45,870 nt of DNA from positions 1 through 45,870 of the forward strand of contig PAHI01000044.1 in the NCBI GenBank assembly GCA_002705575.1, in the 5' to 3' direction. The stretch's first letter is position 1, and every line of letters begins with the position of its first letter. The position numbers and the translations under genes were made by a program. Positions 1 through 7,733 of the stretch are shown here, piece by piece. This stretch comes from Fidelibacterota bacterium. Lineage in GTDB: Bacteria > Marinisomatota > Marinisomatia > SCGC-AAA003-L08 > GCA-002719095. The notes under the pieces were generated by a model. That model did no database searches and had not been told where the DNA came from. It worked only from the letters and a program-made list of their open reading frames with translations.

Positions 1-161
1 ATATATTATTATAATAATATTATTTTTATTATAGTTTGTTAGCAATGTTAAACCTCTAATTAAAAAAAACATAAAAACCAAAAAAAAAACACTAATAACT
101 ACATAAGCTTAAAGGTTTTCTTTATGTTTATATCTTTGTTAAAAACCAAAAAAAAAACACA
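1..161. other. AT-rich non-coding stretch at the left edge
   Basis: No credible gene is seen here. The stretch is almost pure A/T, starts with alternating AT and TTA runs, and lies downstream of the minus-strand PPIase gene that ends at 162. Seen: long A-tracts that read as T-tracts on the minus strand, which could help end transcription of the mfd-PPIase operon, but I found no strong GC hairpin. No DnaA box or tRNA was found. It may simply be the end of the local operon. Confidence 0.6.
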
Positions 162-167
162 CTAATA
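73..167. repeat. two-copy direct repeat with an A10 tract
   Basis: The block AAAAACC + A10 + CACTAATA occurs at 73-97. It recurs at 141-167 with one extra CA (CACACTAATA). The start-to-start distance is 68 bases, about 6.5 helical turns. The second copy runs into the stop codon (162-164) of the minus-strand PPIase gene. The function is unknown. It could be slipped-strand duplication in low-complexity DNA, or phased A-tract bends. Confidence 0.6.
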
Positions 168-1379
168 TTTTTTTATGTAAACAGTGTGTTTGTTTTTTTT
201 GTACCAAGAGTCAAACACCTCTAAATATTTCTTCTCTAAAGCTAATGATTCTATAAAACCCCAATGTTCATAAAGGTCTGGTACAGAAGGGTAATATACT
301 GAGTCTATCCTAGCTATTGCAAAATAATTAGAGCTGGTTTTTAAAACATCAGAATAAAAGTTTTCAACATTTTTATTAATATCAAAAACAGCACCTAAGC
401 TTTTATCTAAAGAAGAAGCGGGAACGCCTTTAAAAAACCCAGAAACAACAGGGCTATCAACAGAACTTATAAGAGAGTCAAAATAAGAGTCTTTGTTTTT
501 AGTTGAAGAGATGGTTTTTCTAATGTCGTTTACAAAGCCGAAGGATTCTTTTTCTGCAAGATCTTTATCAACAGTGAAAAGGATGTGGCTAACATCTATT
601 TTTTCTCCTAGTCGTGAGTTTAATCGTATGATATGAACGCCCAAAGAGGACAAAACAGGCCTAGAAATATCCCCCTCCTTTAAGGAAAAAGCTGCCTCTT
701 CAAACTCCTGTATAAAAGTTCCTCTCCTAAAAGATCCAAGGTCTCCACCAGAATAAAGACTATAAAACCCATCAAAAGGAGACCCTTTTTTTATCTCAGC
801 AAAAACACTATCAGCCGTTGCAAAACTTTTTTCTAAAGAAGGAGTTTTTAAAATTGAAGGTAAAGCATAAATAGAGTAATTATAGCGAAAAGGAGTTAAA
901 GGCAAAGAGTCCTTATAAGACAAATAAAAAGAAGAAACGTCGTTATAAGAAACAGAAACACCAGAATAAAGTTTTTGTTTAAAGCTTTCAGCCAACAAAA
1001 GAGATCGTGCCTCTTTTAACAAAACATCTTTTATTTCTGTTTTTGAAGAACCAAAATAATCTTCAACAGCAGAAACAGAACCAAGGTTTTTTTTAAAAAA
1101 ATCAAACCTCTCGTCAACAATCATATCCGCTCTTGAAAAATCAACCAAAAGAGAAGTGTCTTTTTCCGCAAAATAAACCAAAACCTCTTGTTCTATAAGG
1201 TGGTTTAAAACTGAAGACTCTAAACCAACAACAGAAGAAGACGGGGATCTTTGTAAAAACATATTTACCTGTTCTTGAACAGAGCTTTTTAAAATTATTT
1301 TATTACCAACAACGGCAGCAACAGCGTCGCTAGAAGAAAAAGCTAAAGAAAACATAAAAAAACTAATAAATAGAATCAT
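162..1379 (-). CDS. SurA-like periplasmic peptidyl-prolyl cis-trans isomerase / chaperone
   Basis: This 405-residue exported protein resembles SurA, which escorts unfolded outer-membrane proteins across the periplasm. Residues 1-20 form a short hydrophobic signal peptide. The mature start, AAVVGNKIILKSSVQEQV (from about residue 21), matches the SurA N-terminal pattern. A parvulin (rotamase) domain spans about 165-260 and includes GGDLGSFRRGTFIQEFEEAAF and then SLGVHIIRL. A second, degenerate parvulin-like part follows, beginning near VSHILFTVDK. Its start overlaps the end of the upstream PPIase gene by 17 bases, so the two are probably translated together after mfd. The next ATG, at 1355, would avoid the overlap but would cut the signal peptide. 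Family assignment is good; a client-specific role is inference. Confidence 0.8.
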   Translation of the reverse strand: MILFISFFMFSLAFSSSDAVAAVVGNKIILKSSVQEQVNMFLQRSPSSSVVGLESSVLNHLIEQEVLVYFAEKDTSLLVDFSRADMIVDERFDFFKKNLGSVSAVEDYFGSSKTEIKDVLLKEARSLLLAESFKQKLYSGVSVSYNDVSSFYLSYKDSLPLTPFRYNYSIYALPSILKTPSLEKSFATADSVFAEIKKGSPFDGFYSLYSGGDLGSFRRGTFIQEFEEAAFSLKEGDISRPVLSSLGVHIIRLNSRLGEKIDVSHILFTVDKDLAEKESFGFVNDIRKTISSTKNKDSYFDSLISSVDSPVVSGFFKGVPASSLDKSLGAVFDINKNVENFYSDVLKTSSNYFAIARIDSVYYPSVPDLYEHWGFIESLALEKKYLEVFDSWYKKNKHTVYIKKY

Positions 1380-3030
1380 TTTTAACGATGTTTAAATCCT
1401 TATAAAAAGAAAGTACTTTTTTATTTTTTACAAGCTCCTGTTTTTCTTTATAAAGCAAAGAAGAAATCCTGTTATAAACCTTATTAAAAGGAAAAACCTC
1501 TTCAGGATAAACAGAAACAACCTTATAAAAAGAAAAAGAGTTATCAAAGTTTTCAACAATTGGGCCAACATCCCCTTCTTTTAAGTTTTTATCAAAATAG
1601 TAATATAAAGAGCCTTCTAAATAAGACCTTTCAACAGGACCAACAAAACCACCCTCTTTTTTATTAAACATAAAAGAATAATTATAAACAAGAGAATCAA
1701 AAGGCTCTCCATCTATATATAATCCCAACAAACTGTCGGCAGTTGCCCTGGAAAAACAACGAACCTCTTTAAGATAAAGACTTTTAGGTTTTTTATATTT
1801 TGTGTCCATATTTTTTAAATAATAAGAATAAACAGAAGAAGAGTCAGGAGCAGAAACATCATTTACAAGGTTTTTAAAATAAAGACTATACAACAAGTCT
1901 TTTTTATAAGAATTAAAAACTTTTAAAAAACCGTCTCGCCTGTTTAAACCCCTAGAAACACCCCTATTATAAGCCTCCTCCTGAAGCAAAACGGTCTTAA
2001 AAACAGGAATAAAAGAAGATGAGTCTTTTATTGTGGGCCGACTAGAAGGAGGAATTGAAGAAATTTTTTCCGAAAACCAATCAAAGCCAAAAGACTGATC
2101 TCCAAAAACACAAACAACACCATCTGGAAGGGTTTTTAAAAAAGAAACGATGTCATTTTTATTAAAAAGAGAAGAATTCTTTGTGAAAGAAGAAAAAATT
2201 AAAGAGTCATTAAAAACCAAAGGCCTTGAAGAAAAAATTAAAGAGTCATGTCTTTGTGAAAGGGTTTTTAAAAAGGAAACATCTTTTGATGTAGATCTCA
2301 ATAAAAGAGCATCATAAAATTCTTGATCTGAAAAACTAGAATAAAAAGAAGGCCGGACACTATCAATGTATGCTATGTGGTAGCCAAAAGAGGTTTCAAT
2401 AGGGCCAACAAAACTTTGAGGGCTCGCATCATAAACAGGCCCCTCAAAAGAAGGAACTGTTGCCCCCCAAGAAATCCAGCCAAGCTCTCCAAAATTTCTT
2501 TTTGCAGACCCATCGTCAGAAAACTGAACAACAGCATCTTTAAAAAACTTAAAATCAAGAGTGTCTATTATTTTTTGAGAAAGGTTTAAAGCTTCTTCTT
2601 TGGTCCTTTCAACAGGAACCCTCAAAGAAGATTCGCTGTGTCCTAACAAAATATGGTAAACAAACCGTTCTTCTTTTAAGTGTTTTTTTCCATTTTCAAA
2701 ACGAACAGAGTCCAAGGCCATTTTTGAAATCTCTGTTTGATAATAATAATTAATTAAAAGCTCTCTTTTTTTCTTGTGAGCTTTTTGATAAAAAGAAGGG
2801 TTAAAAACTAGGCCGGTTTTTTTAGACATTAAAAAAGCAGCCTCTCTTATAATAAAATCATCAACTAAAGACCTCTTTTTTTCTTTAGAGGCAAGGCCCC
2901 ACTCTTTGGAGCCAAAAAAAGAAGATAGGCTGGGCTCAAAATAAAGACTGTCATTAATAGAAAAAACCCACTCCCCCTTAAAAGAAAGCCCCAAACAAAA
3001 AAACAAAACATAAATAGCCCTAAATCTCAT
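1363..3030 (-). CDS. exported parvulin-type peptidyl-prolyl isomerase (PpiC/PrsA-like), two domains
   Basis: I chose the ATG at 3030 because it gives a clean signal peptide (MRFRAIYVLFFCLGLSF) and overlaps the mfd stop by only 11 bases. The frame stays open upstream to 3090, but that would place extra sequence before the signal. A parvulin domain lies at about 120-230 (from KEERFVYHILLGH through FGELGWISWG to SFGYHIAYIDS). A second, weaker one lies near the C-terminus (about 425-530, with EGGFVGPVERSY and EGDVGPIVENF). The protein is probably periplasmic and acts in outer-membrane protein folding with the gene downstream. It is rich in Phe, Ser and Lys like its neighbours. It could be called PpiD-like, but there is no retained N-terminal membrane anchor beyond the signal segment. 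Confidence 0.77.
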   Translation of the reverse strand: MRFRAIYVLFFCLGLSFKGEWVFSINDSLYFEPSLSSFFGSKEWGLASKEKKRSLVDDFIIREAAFLMSKKTGLVFNPSFYQKAHKKKRELLINYYYQTEISKMALDSVRFENGKKHLKEERFVYHILLGHSESSLRVPVERTKEEALNLSQKIIDTLDFKFFKDAVVQFSDDGSAKRNFGELGWISWGATVPSFEGPVYDASPQSFVGPIETSFGYHIAYIDSVRPSFYSSFSDQEFYDALLLRSTSKDVSFLKTLSQRHDSLIFSSRPLVFNDSLIFSSFTKNSSLFNKNDIVSFLKTLPDGVVCVFGDQSFGFDWFSEKISSIPPSSRPTIKDSSSFIPVFKTVLLQEEAYNRGVSRGLNRRDGFLKVFNSYKKDLLYSLYFKNLVNDVSAPDSSSVYSYYLKNMDTKYKKPKSLYLKEVRCFSRATADSLLGLYIDGEPFDSLVYNYSFMFNKKEGGFVGPVERSYLEGSLYYYFDKNLKEGDVGPIVENFDNSFSFYKVVSVYPEEVFPFNKVYNRISSLLYKEKQELVKNKKVLSFYKDLNIVKNDSIY

Positions 3031-5917
3031 AACGTAATCTATTATATATTTCATTAAAAATAATAAAAAAATCACTATCGTCTTTAACATTAAAAGAAAA
3101 AGAAACCCCTCCCCTTAAAAAAGAAAACCCGGACAGTGTTTTTAAAAACTTGTAATAAAAAACTAAAGAATTGTTTTTTAAAGAAGGGTCTAAAAAAACA
3201 GAAACTAAGTTTTTAGAAAAGACAACTTTTTTAAAACCCAAAACAGAGCAAATTAAAGATATTTTTTTTAAAGATATTAGATTATTAAAAAGGAGGGGCC
3301 CTCGTCCAAACATATCTAAACATTTTTTTTCAAAAGCAAAAAGGCTTTTAAACGAGGATATCATAGAGAGTTCTTTATAAATCCAAACGCGAGCTCTATC
3401 ACCAGGAATAAAAAAAGAAGGAATAGAGGCGGGAATGTTTGTAATTAAAACAGAGGTTTCTTTTGGCTCTTTTTTTAAACAAGAAGAAAGAGATTTTTCT
3501 AAAACCTTGCTGTAAAGCTCTACGCTAAGAAAGTCTTTGGAGCCGCTTTGTTTATACCCAAAAAGAGCTCCCCCTCCTCGAGAAGACAGGTCTTCCATTG
3601 CAACAGAATAGCACGACCCCAAATCGCTGTTTTTTTCAATTGTTTTGAGCCTTTTAGCTGAAGACGAAGAAAGGGTCTTGTTTTTTGGAACCAAAAGATA
3701 TGCAAAAGAAGAACGAGAAGATCGGCCTACCCTGCCGCGCATTTGATATAACTGAGAAACTCCCAGCAAGTGTGAGTTATTTATAATAATAGTGTTAACA
3801 TTTGGAATGTCAATCCCGTTTTCAACAATACTAGAAACAACCAAAACATCTAGTTTTTTTGAAATAAAAAGATCCATTTTTTTTTCAATAGCAACCCCCT
3901 TTTCTTGTCCGTGTAAAAAATCAACCGAAACAAAAGGGCAGACCTCTTGTATTAAAGAAACAAGGCTTCTGATATTTTGAACCTTGTTGTGCACAAAAAA
4001 AACTTGTCCACCCCTAGAAACTTCCTTTAAAATAGCTTGTTGGATGGTTTTTTTTGAAAAAAACTCAACATACGTTTGGGTAGGTTTTTTAAAAACAGGA
4101 GGAGAAGAAAGAATAGACATTTTTTTAAAATTAGAAAGAGCTAGCTTTAAGGTTCTCGGTATAGGTGTCGCTGACATATATAAAAGATTAGCTTTTGGGT
4201 TTGTCTGTTTTATAGATTCCTTTTGTTTTGCCCCAAACTTGTGTTCGTCATCAACGATAACCAGGGAGGCCGCACAAAGACTTTTTAATGAAGACATAAT
4301 AGAGTGGGTTCCCACCAAAATATTAATTTTTTTATTTCTAAAGCGTAAAAAAGTAGAATCTCTTTCAGATTTTTTTACAAAACGAGAAACAAAACCAACT
4401 GAAATGTTGAAATCGGAGAAGCGCTTTAAAAAAGACCCATACAGCTGTTTTGAAAGAACGGTTGTGGGGGCCAAAACAAGAACCCCAAAACCATTAATGC
4501 TAGAAACAAAAGCAGCTCGCATTGCAAGCTCTGTTTTCCCAAAACCAACATCTCCACATAGCAGCCTATCCATAGGAGCCGAAGACAACAAGTCTTCTTT
4601 TATTTCTTTCCAGCAAGAAGCCTGATCTTTTGTGTCTTTAAAAGGAAAACCCTCTAAAAAGGAAGACTCTATATAAGAATCTAAAAAATACTGATCAGAA
4701 ACAATGTTTTTTCTTTTAAGGTATGAAGAAACAAGGGAATCAACAAAAACTTCTGACGCCCTCTCAGCTCTCGAAACCTTGTTTTTCCAGAGGCGTTTTT
4801 TATTAACAAAATCTAAAGCAACAGCGGTTTCTCTTTTTTTAAAAAAAGAAAGTTTATTAAAAAAAGAAGGAGAAACCAAAACACTAGAATCGGAATATTT
4901 TAGACATAAAAACTCTTTATGCCCATCTTTTTTTAGTCCAACAAATTTTCCAACACCAAAATCTTCATGAATTAAAAAGTCTCCCCTTTTAATTTTAGAA
5001 AAATCAATATAAGGGTCTAAGAGCAAAGGACGATTTTTTTTGGTTTCTAACCAAGAAGGGATAAAAATCTTATTTTTAAATCTAAAACCAACAGACGAAG
5101 GGCCATCAAAAAAAGAAACACTCCCCTTTTGTTTTAAGCAGTCCTCAATGTCTAAAATCTCTATATTGGTGGCCACCTCTTTTTTTGGGTGGCTATTAAA
5201 AAAAGAAATACCATCTTTTTTTATATAAACAAAAGAAAAGTCAATAATATCCTTTACAGAACAAAGCCCATCTGAAGAAACCTCATTATAGACAAAATAT
5301 TTTTCTAGCCTTTTAAAACTCAGGTTGTTTTTAGGGTTTAATTTATATATAGAGGCAAAGTCTTTGTCAAAAGACACCCTAATTGCAAAAAAAGAGTCTT
5401 TTGGAAAAAAATCAATTACAAGACCCCTAACGCAAAAGCTTCCAGGAGAGTCAACAAAATCAACCCTATTAAAACCAAAAGAAACAAGGCGTTCTATTAG
5501 GTCGTTGTAATTAGTGTCCTTTGAAACACAAAAAAAGTCTGTGTCTTGTGGTAAAGAAAACAGCGGGCGATCGGCTAAAGCCATTGGAAAAAAGACGCTT
5601 TTTTTGTTTTTAAAAAAAGATGCTAAAGAACTTAAAAACAAAGACTTGTGAAAAGAATTATAGCTAGAAAAACCTTTTGGCGAAAGGAGAGGTTCTAAAA
5701 AATCTTCTTTAAAAAAAACGCTAGAATCCTGAAAAGAAAAAAGAACCTCATCAAGGTCTTTCAACAAAAAATCATCATATAAAAAAAGAACCGTCCCCTT
5801 AATTTTATCAGCAAAAAGAGGCAAAACAAAAGGAGAGAGACCCTTTCCAAAAAAAGGGGTTTCTTTATTTATTAGGCCTAAAAAAGAAAGGTGTTTTTTA
5901 AAAGAAGGGCGTTTCAC
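3020..5917 (-). CDS. mfd: transcription-repair coupling factor Mfd, short form
   Basis: Mfd removes RNA polymerase stalled at DNA damage and recruits UvrA; uvrA is also in this window. Seen in order: an N-terminal UvrB-like region (about 1-300); the RNA-polymerase-interaction domain starting at GDFLIHEDFGVGKFVGL (about 315); the translocase with Walker A GDVGFGKTELAMRAA (about 460), motif II DDEHKFG and motif III YMSATPIPRTL; motif VI near MRGRVGRSSRSS; then the EDLSSRGGGALFG segment; and a C-terminal TRCF domain with DMFGRGPLLFNNL. The protein is 965 residues against about 1150 in E. coli, the shortening apparently spread through the N- and C-terminal domains. The start is GTG at 5917, there is no Shine-Dalgarno, and this codon lies inside a parS palindrome. 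Motif II reads DDEH rather than the usual DEEH. Two PPIase genes follow with overlaps. Confidence 0.95.
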   Translation of the reverse strand: MKRPSFKKHLSFLGLINKETPFFGKGLSPFVLPLFADKIKGTVLFLYDDFLLKDLDEVLFSFQDSSVFFKEDFLEPLLSPKGFSSYNSFHKSLFLSSLASFFKNKKSVFFPMALADRPLFSLPQDTDFFCVSKDTNYNDLIERLVSFGFNRVDFVDSPGSFCVRGLVIDFFPKDSFFAIRVSFDKDFASIYKLNPKNNLSFKRLEKYFVYNEVSSDGLCSVKDIIDFSFVYIKKDGISFFNSHPKKEVATNIEILDIEDCLKQKGSVSFFDGPSSVGFRFKNKIFIPSWLETKKNRPLLLDPYIDFSKIKRGDFLIHEDFGVGKFVGLKKDGHKEFLCLKYSDSSVLVSPSFFNKLSFFKKRETAVALDFVNKKRLWKNKVSRAERASEVFVDSLVSSYLKRKNIVSDQYFLDSYIESSFLEGFPFKDTKDQASCWKEIKEDLLSSAPMDRLLCGDVGFGKTELAMRAAFVSSINGFGVLVLAPTTVLSKQLYGSFLKRFSDFNISVGFVSRFVKKSERDSTFLRFRNKKINILVGTHSIMSSLKSLCAASLVIVDDEHKFGAKQKESIKQTNPKANLLYMSATPIPRTLKLALSNFKKMSILSSPPVFKKPTQTYVEFFSKKTIQQAILKEVSRGGQVFFVHNKVQNIRSLVSLIQEVCPFVSVDFLHGQEKGVAIEKKMDLFISKKLDVLVVSSIVENGIDIPNVNTIIINNSHLLGVSQLYQMRGRVGRSSRSSFAYLLVPKNKTLSSSSAKRLKTIEKNSDLGSCYSVAMEDLSSRGGGALFGYKQSGSKDFLSVELYSKVLEKSLSSCLKKEPKETSVLITNIPASIPSFFIPGDRARVWIYKELSMISSFKSLFAFEKKCLDMFGRGPLLFNNLISLKKISLICSVLGFKKVVFSKNLVSVFLDPSLKNNSLVFYYKFLKTLSGFSFLRGGVSFSFNVKDDSDFFIIFNEIYNRLRYEI

Positions 5918-5925
5918 GTGAAACA
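5910..5925. promoter_or_regulatory. parS: parS-like centromere site (ParB binding)
   Basis: CGTTTCACGTGAAACA contains the perfect 14-base palindrome GTTTCACGTGAAAC (5911-5924). It matches the widespread chromosomal parS consensus TGTTNCACGTGAAACA at 15 of 16 positions, differing only in the first base. It lies between the mnmG stop (5928-5930) and mfd, and its central GTG (5917-5915, minus strand) is the mfd start codon. parS sites cluster near replication origins, which agrees with dnaA, rpmH and mnmG nearby. parA and parB are not in the window. I saw no second copy. Confidence 0.8.
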
Positions 5926-5927
5926 GG

Positions 5928-7733
5928 TTAAGTTTTTAGCATTTCGCCAACATAAACACAAAGGTTAGATATATCCGACCGAGAAACACCAAAAATTCTT
6001 TGTGCCTGACCAATTGTTTCAGGAAGCACAACAGCCAGCTTCTCTCTTGATTCGCTACTAAGGGTTTTAATTTTTTTGTAGTCTATGTTTTTTGGTATTT
6101 TGGCACTCTCGAGAGATTCAACTTTTTTGGCACGCTGCTTTTCTATTTTAATATATCCTGAATACTTTATGTCTGTTTCTACTCCAAAAAGCGCATGTTT
6201 TTCAATAGGCTTTTTGGCAGGCAAAAAGTTTGAAAGAGACGAGCCGGGTCTTTTTATATAGTCTTTGAGGGTTCCAGAGAAAGCCTTGGTACTTATTTTA
6301 GAAGAAGTTGAGGACATATATTTTTTATATATGTTTCTGTAATTAATGTAGAGATCATAGTCTTTTTTAGTTATAAGAGTTTTTTTAAACGCCAGGGGCA
6401 TTATTCTATCGTAAACATTGTCAGGCCTAAGGGACAGCCTAAACTCAGACTGAGAGGTAAACATTCTATAGGGCTCATTAATTATTTTTGTAACAAGGTC
6501 GTCTATTAAAACGCCAATATATCCATCAGTCCTTTTCATTATAAAGGGGCGTTTTTTTAAAACAAAAAGAGCGGAGTTAATACCGGCAATCAAGCCTTGT
6601 GCCGCAGCCTCTTCATAGCCAGATGTTCCGTTAATTTGTCCAGCAAAGAAGAGCCCATCAATGTTTTTGCTTTCAAGGGTGTTTTTAAGCTGGTATGTTG
6701 GAATAAAGTCGTACTCTATGGCATAGCCTGGGCGAACGAGAGAGACGTTTTTAAATGCAGGAATTTTTTGTAAAGCCTCAACCTGTATATCTTTTGGCAT
6801 GCTTGTAGAAAACCCGCTTAGATAAACCTGGTTGGATCCCTTCCATTCTGTTTCCAGAAAAAGTAGATGAGATTTTCTATCTTTGAAGCGAACAACCTTA
6901 TCTTCAACACTAGGGCAATATCGAGGACCAACAGCGTCTATTTTTCCTGAGTACATTGGAGAGCTTTCTAGATTGTTAAGCAGTTTTTTGTGAACCTGTT
7001 CGTTGGTTTTAACAAAAAAAGAGCTAGAGTTTGATGTTTTTAAAAGACTTGATCTAAACAAAGAAAAAGGAACACACTCTTTATCAGGGAGAGACTTAAA
7101 ACACAGGTCCCAATTAATTGAGCTCTTTAATAGCCGAGGAGGTGTTCCTGTTTTTAGTCGAGACGTTTTAAATTCGTGGTTTTTAAGGCATTCGGTTAGT
7201 CCAACAGAAGAGGATTCTCCCAGCCTTCCTGCACTAAAACTTTTGTTTCCAATGTGGATACGCCCGTTTAAAAATGTTCCTGAGGTAATTATTAAAGAAG
7301 AACAAGGAATGTTTTCTCCAGAAGAAAGCTGGAAAGAAGACACAGCTCCAGACCGTGTTTTAAAAGAAACAACCTCTCCTTCTAGCATAGAAATATTTTT
7401 ATTTTTATTTATTAGGGACTGAACAAAACGAGGGTACTTTTTTTTGTCCGTTTGAATTCTTAGAGATTGAACAGCAGGGCCTTTAGATAGATTTAAGGTT
7501 TTGAATTGAACGGCCGAATAATCTGCTGCAATAGGCATCACCCCCCCAAAGGCATCAATTTCTTTAACTAAGTGGCTTTTGGCGAGACCTCCTATTGCAG
7601 GATTACACGACATTCTTGCGATAGCAGAAAGATCCATAGAAACAATCGTGCAAGACAACCCCATTCGAGAAACCGCAAAGGCAGCCTCAACACCAGCATG
7701 CCCTCCTCCAGCAATAAAAACATGCCCCTTCAT
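5928..7733 (-). CDS. mnmG: tRNA uridine-5-carboxymethylaminomethyl modification enzyme MnmG (GidA)
   Basis: MnmG is an FAD enzyme that works with MnmE to place the (carboxymethyl)aminomethyl group on U34 of certain tRNAs. Seen: the N-terminal FAD-binding GGGHAGVEAA (about 9-18), the family signature SCNPAIGGLAKSHLVKEID (about 43-61), and the second signature GTSGYEEAAAQGLIAG (about 370). The C-terminal helical domain ends in GVSRSDISNLCVYVGEM. The length of 601 residues is near the family norm of about 630. The ATG at 7733 forms an ATGA overlap with the mnmE stop and gives the family N-terminus MKGHVFIAGGG. The frame is open four codons further up, to an ATG at 7745, which is less likely. A parS site follows the stop. 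Confidence 0.97.
   Translation of the reverse strand: MKGHVFIAGGGHAGVEAAFAVSRMGLSCTIVSMDLSAIARMSCNPAIGGLAKSHLVKEIDAFGGVMPIAADYSAVQFKTLNLSKGPAVQSLRIQTDKKKYPRFVQSLINKNKNISMLEGEVVSFKTRSGAVSSFQLSSGENIPCSSLIITSGTFLNGRIHIGNKSFSAGRLGESSSVGLTECLKNHEFKTSRLKTGTPPRLLKSSINWDLCFKSLPDKECVPFSLFRSSLLKTSNSSSFFVKTNEQVHKKLLNNLESSPMYSGKIDAVGPRYCPSVEDKVVRFKDRKSHLLFLETEWKGSNQVYLSGFSTSMPKDIQVEALQKIPAFKNVSLVRPGYAIEYDFIPTYQLKNTLESKNIDGLFFAGQINGTSGYEEAAAQGLIAGINSALFVLKKRPFIMKRTDGYIGVLIDDLVTKIINEPYRMFTSQSEFRLSLRPDNVYDRIMPLAFKKTLITKKDYDLYINYRNIYKKYMSSTSSKISTKAFSGTLKDYIKRPGSSLSNFLPAKKPIEKHALFGVETDIKYSGYIKIEKQRAKKVESLESAKIPKNIDYKKIKTLSSESREKLAVVLPETIGQAQRIFGVSRSDISNLCVYVGEMLKT

Noticed and set aside
73..167. CRISPR-like repeat pair
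   Set aside because: Only two copies, low complexity, no leader or cas genes.
3031..3090. Upstream start (3090 or 3054) for the two-domain PPIase
   Set aside because: It would overlap the conserved end of mfd by up to 71 bases and put polar sequence before a clean signal peptide that starts at 3030.
3984..4625. 213-codon open frame on the plus strand inside mfd
   Set aside because: It lies fully antisense to conserved Mfd translocase motifs, has no family resemblance, and arises from the T-rich coding strand. Other plus-strand frames in 2377-5510 and 7003-8036 are rejected for the same reason.
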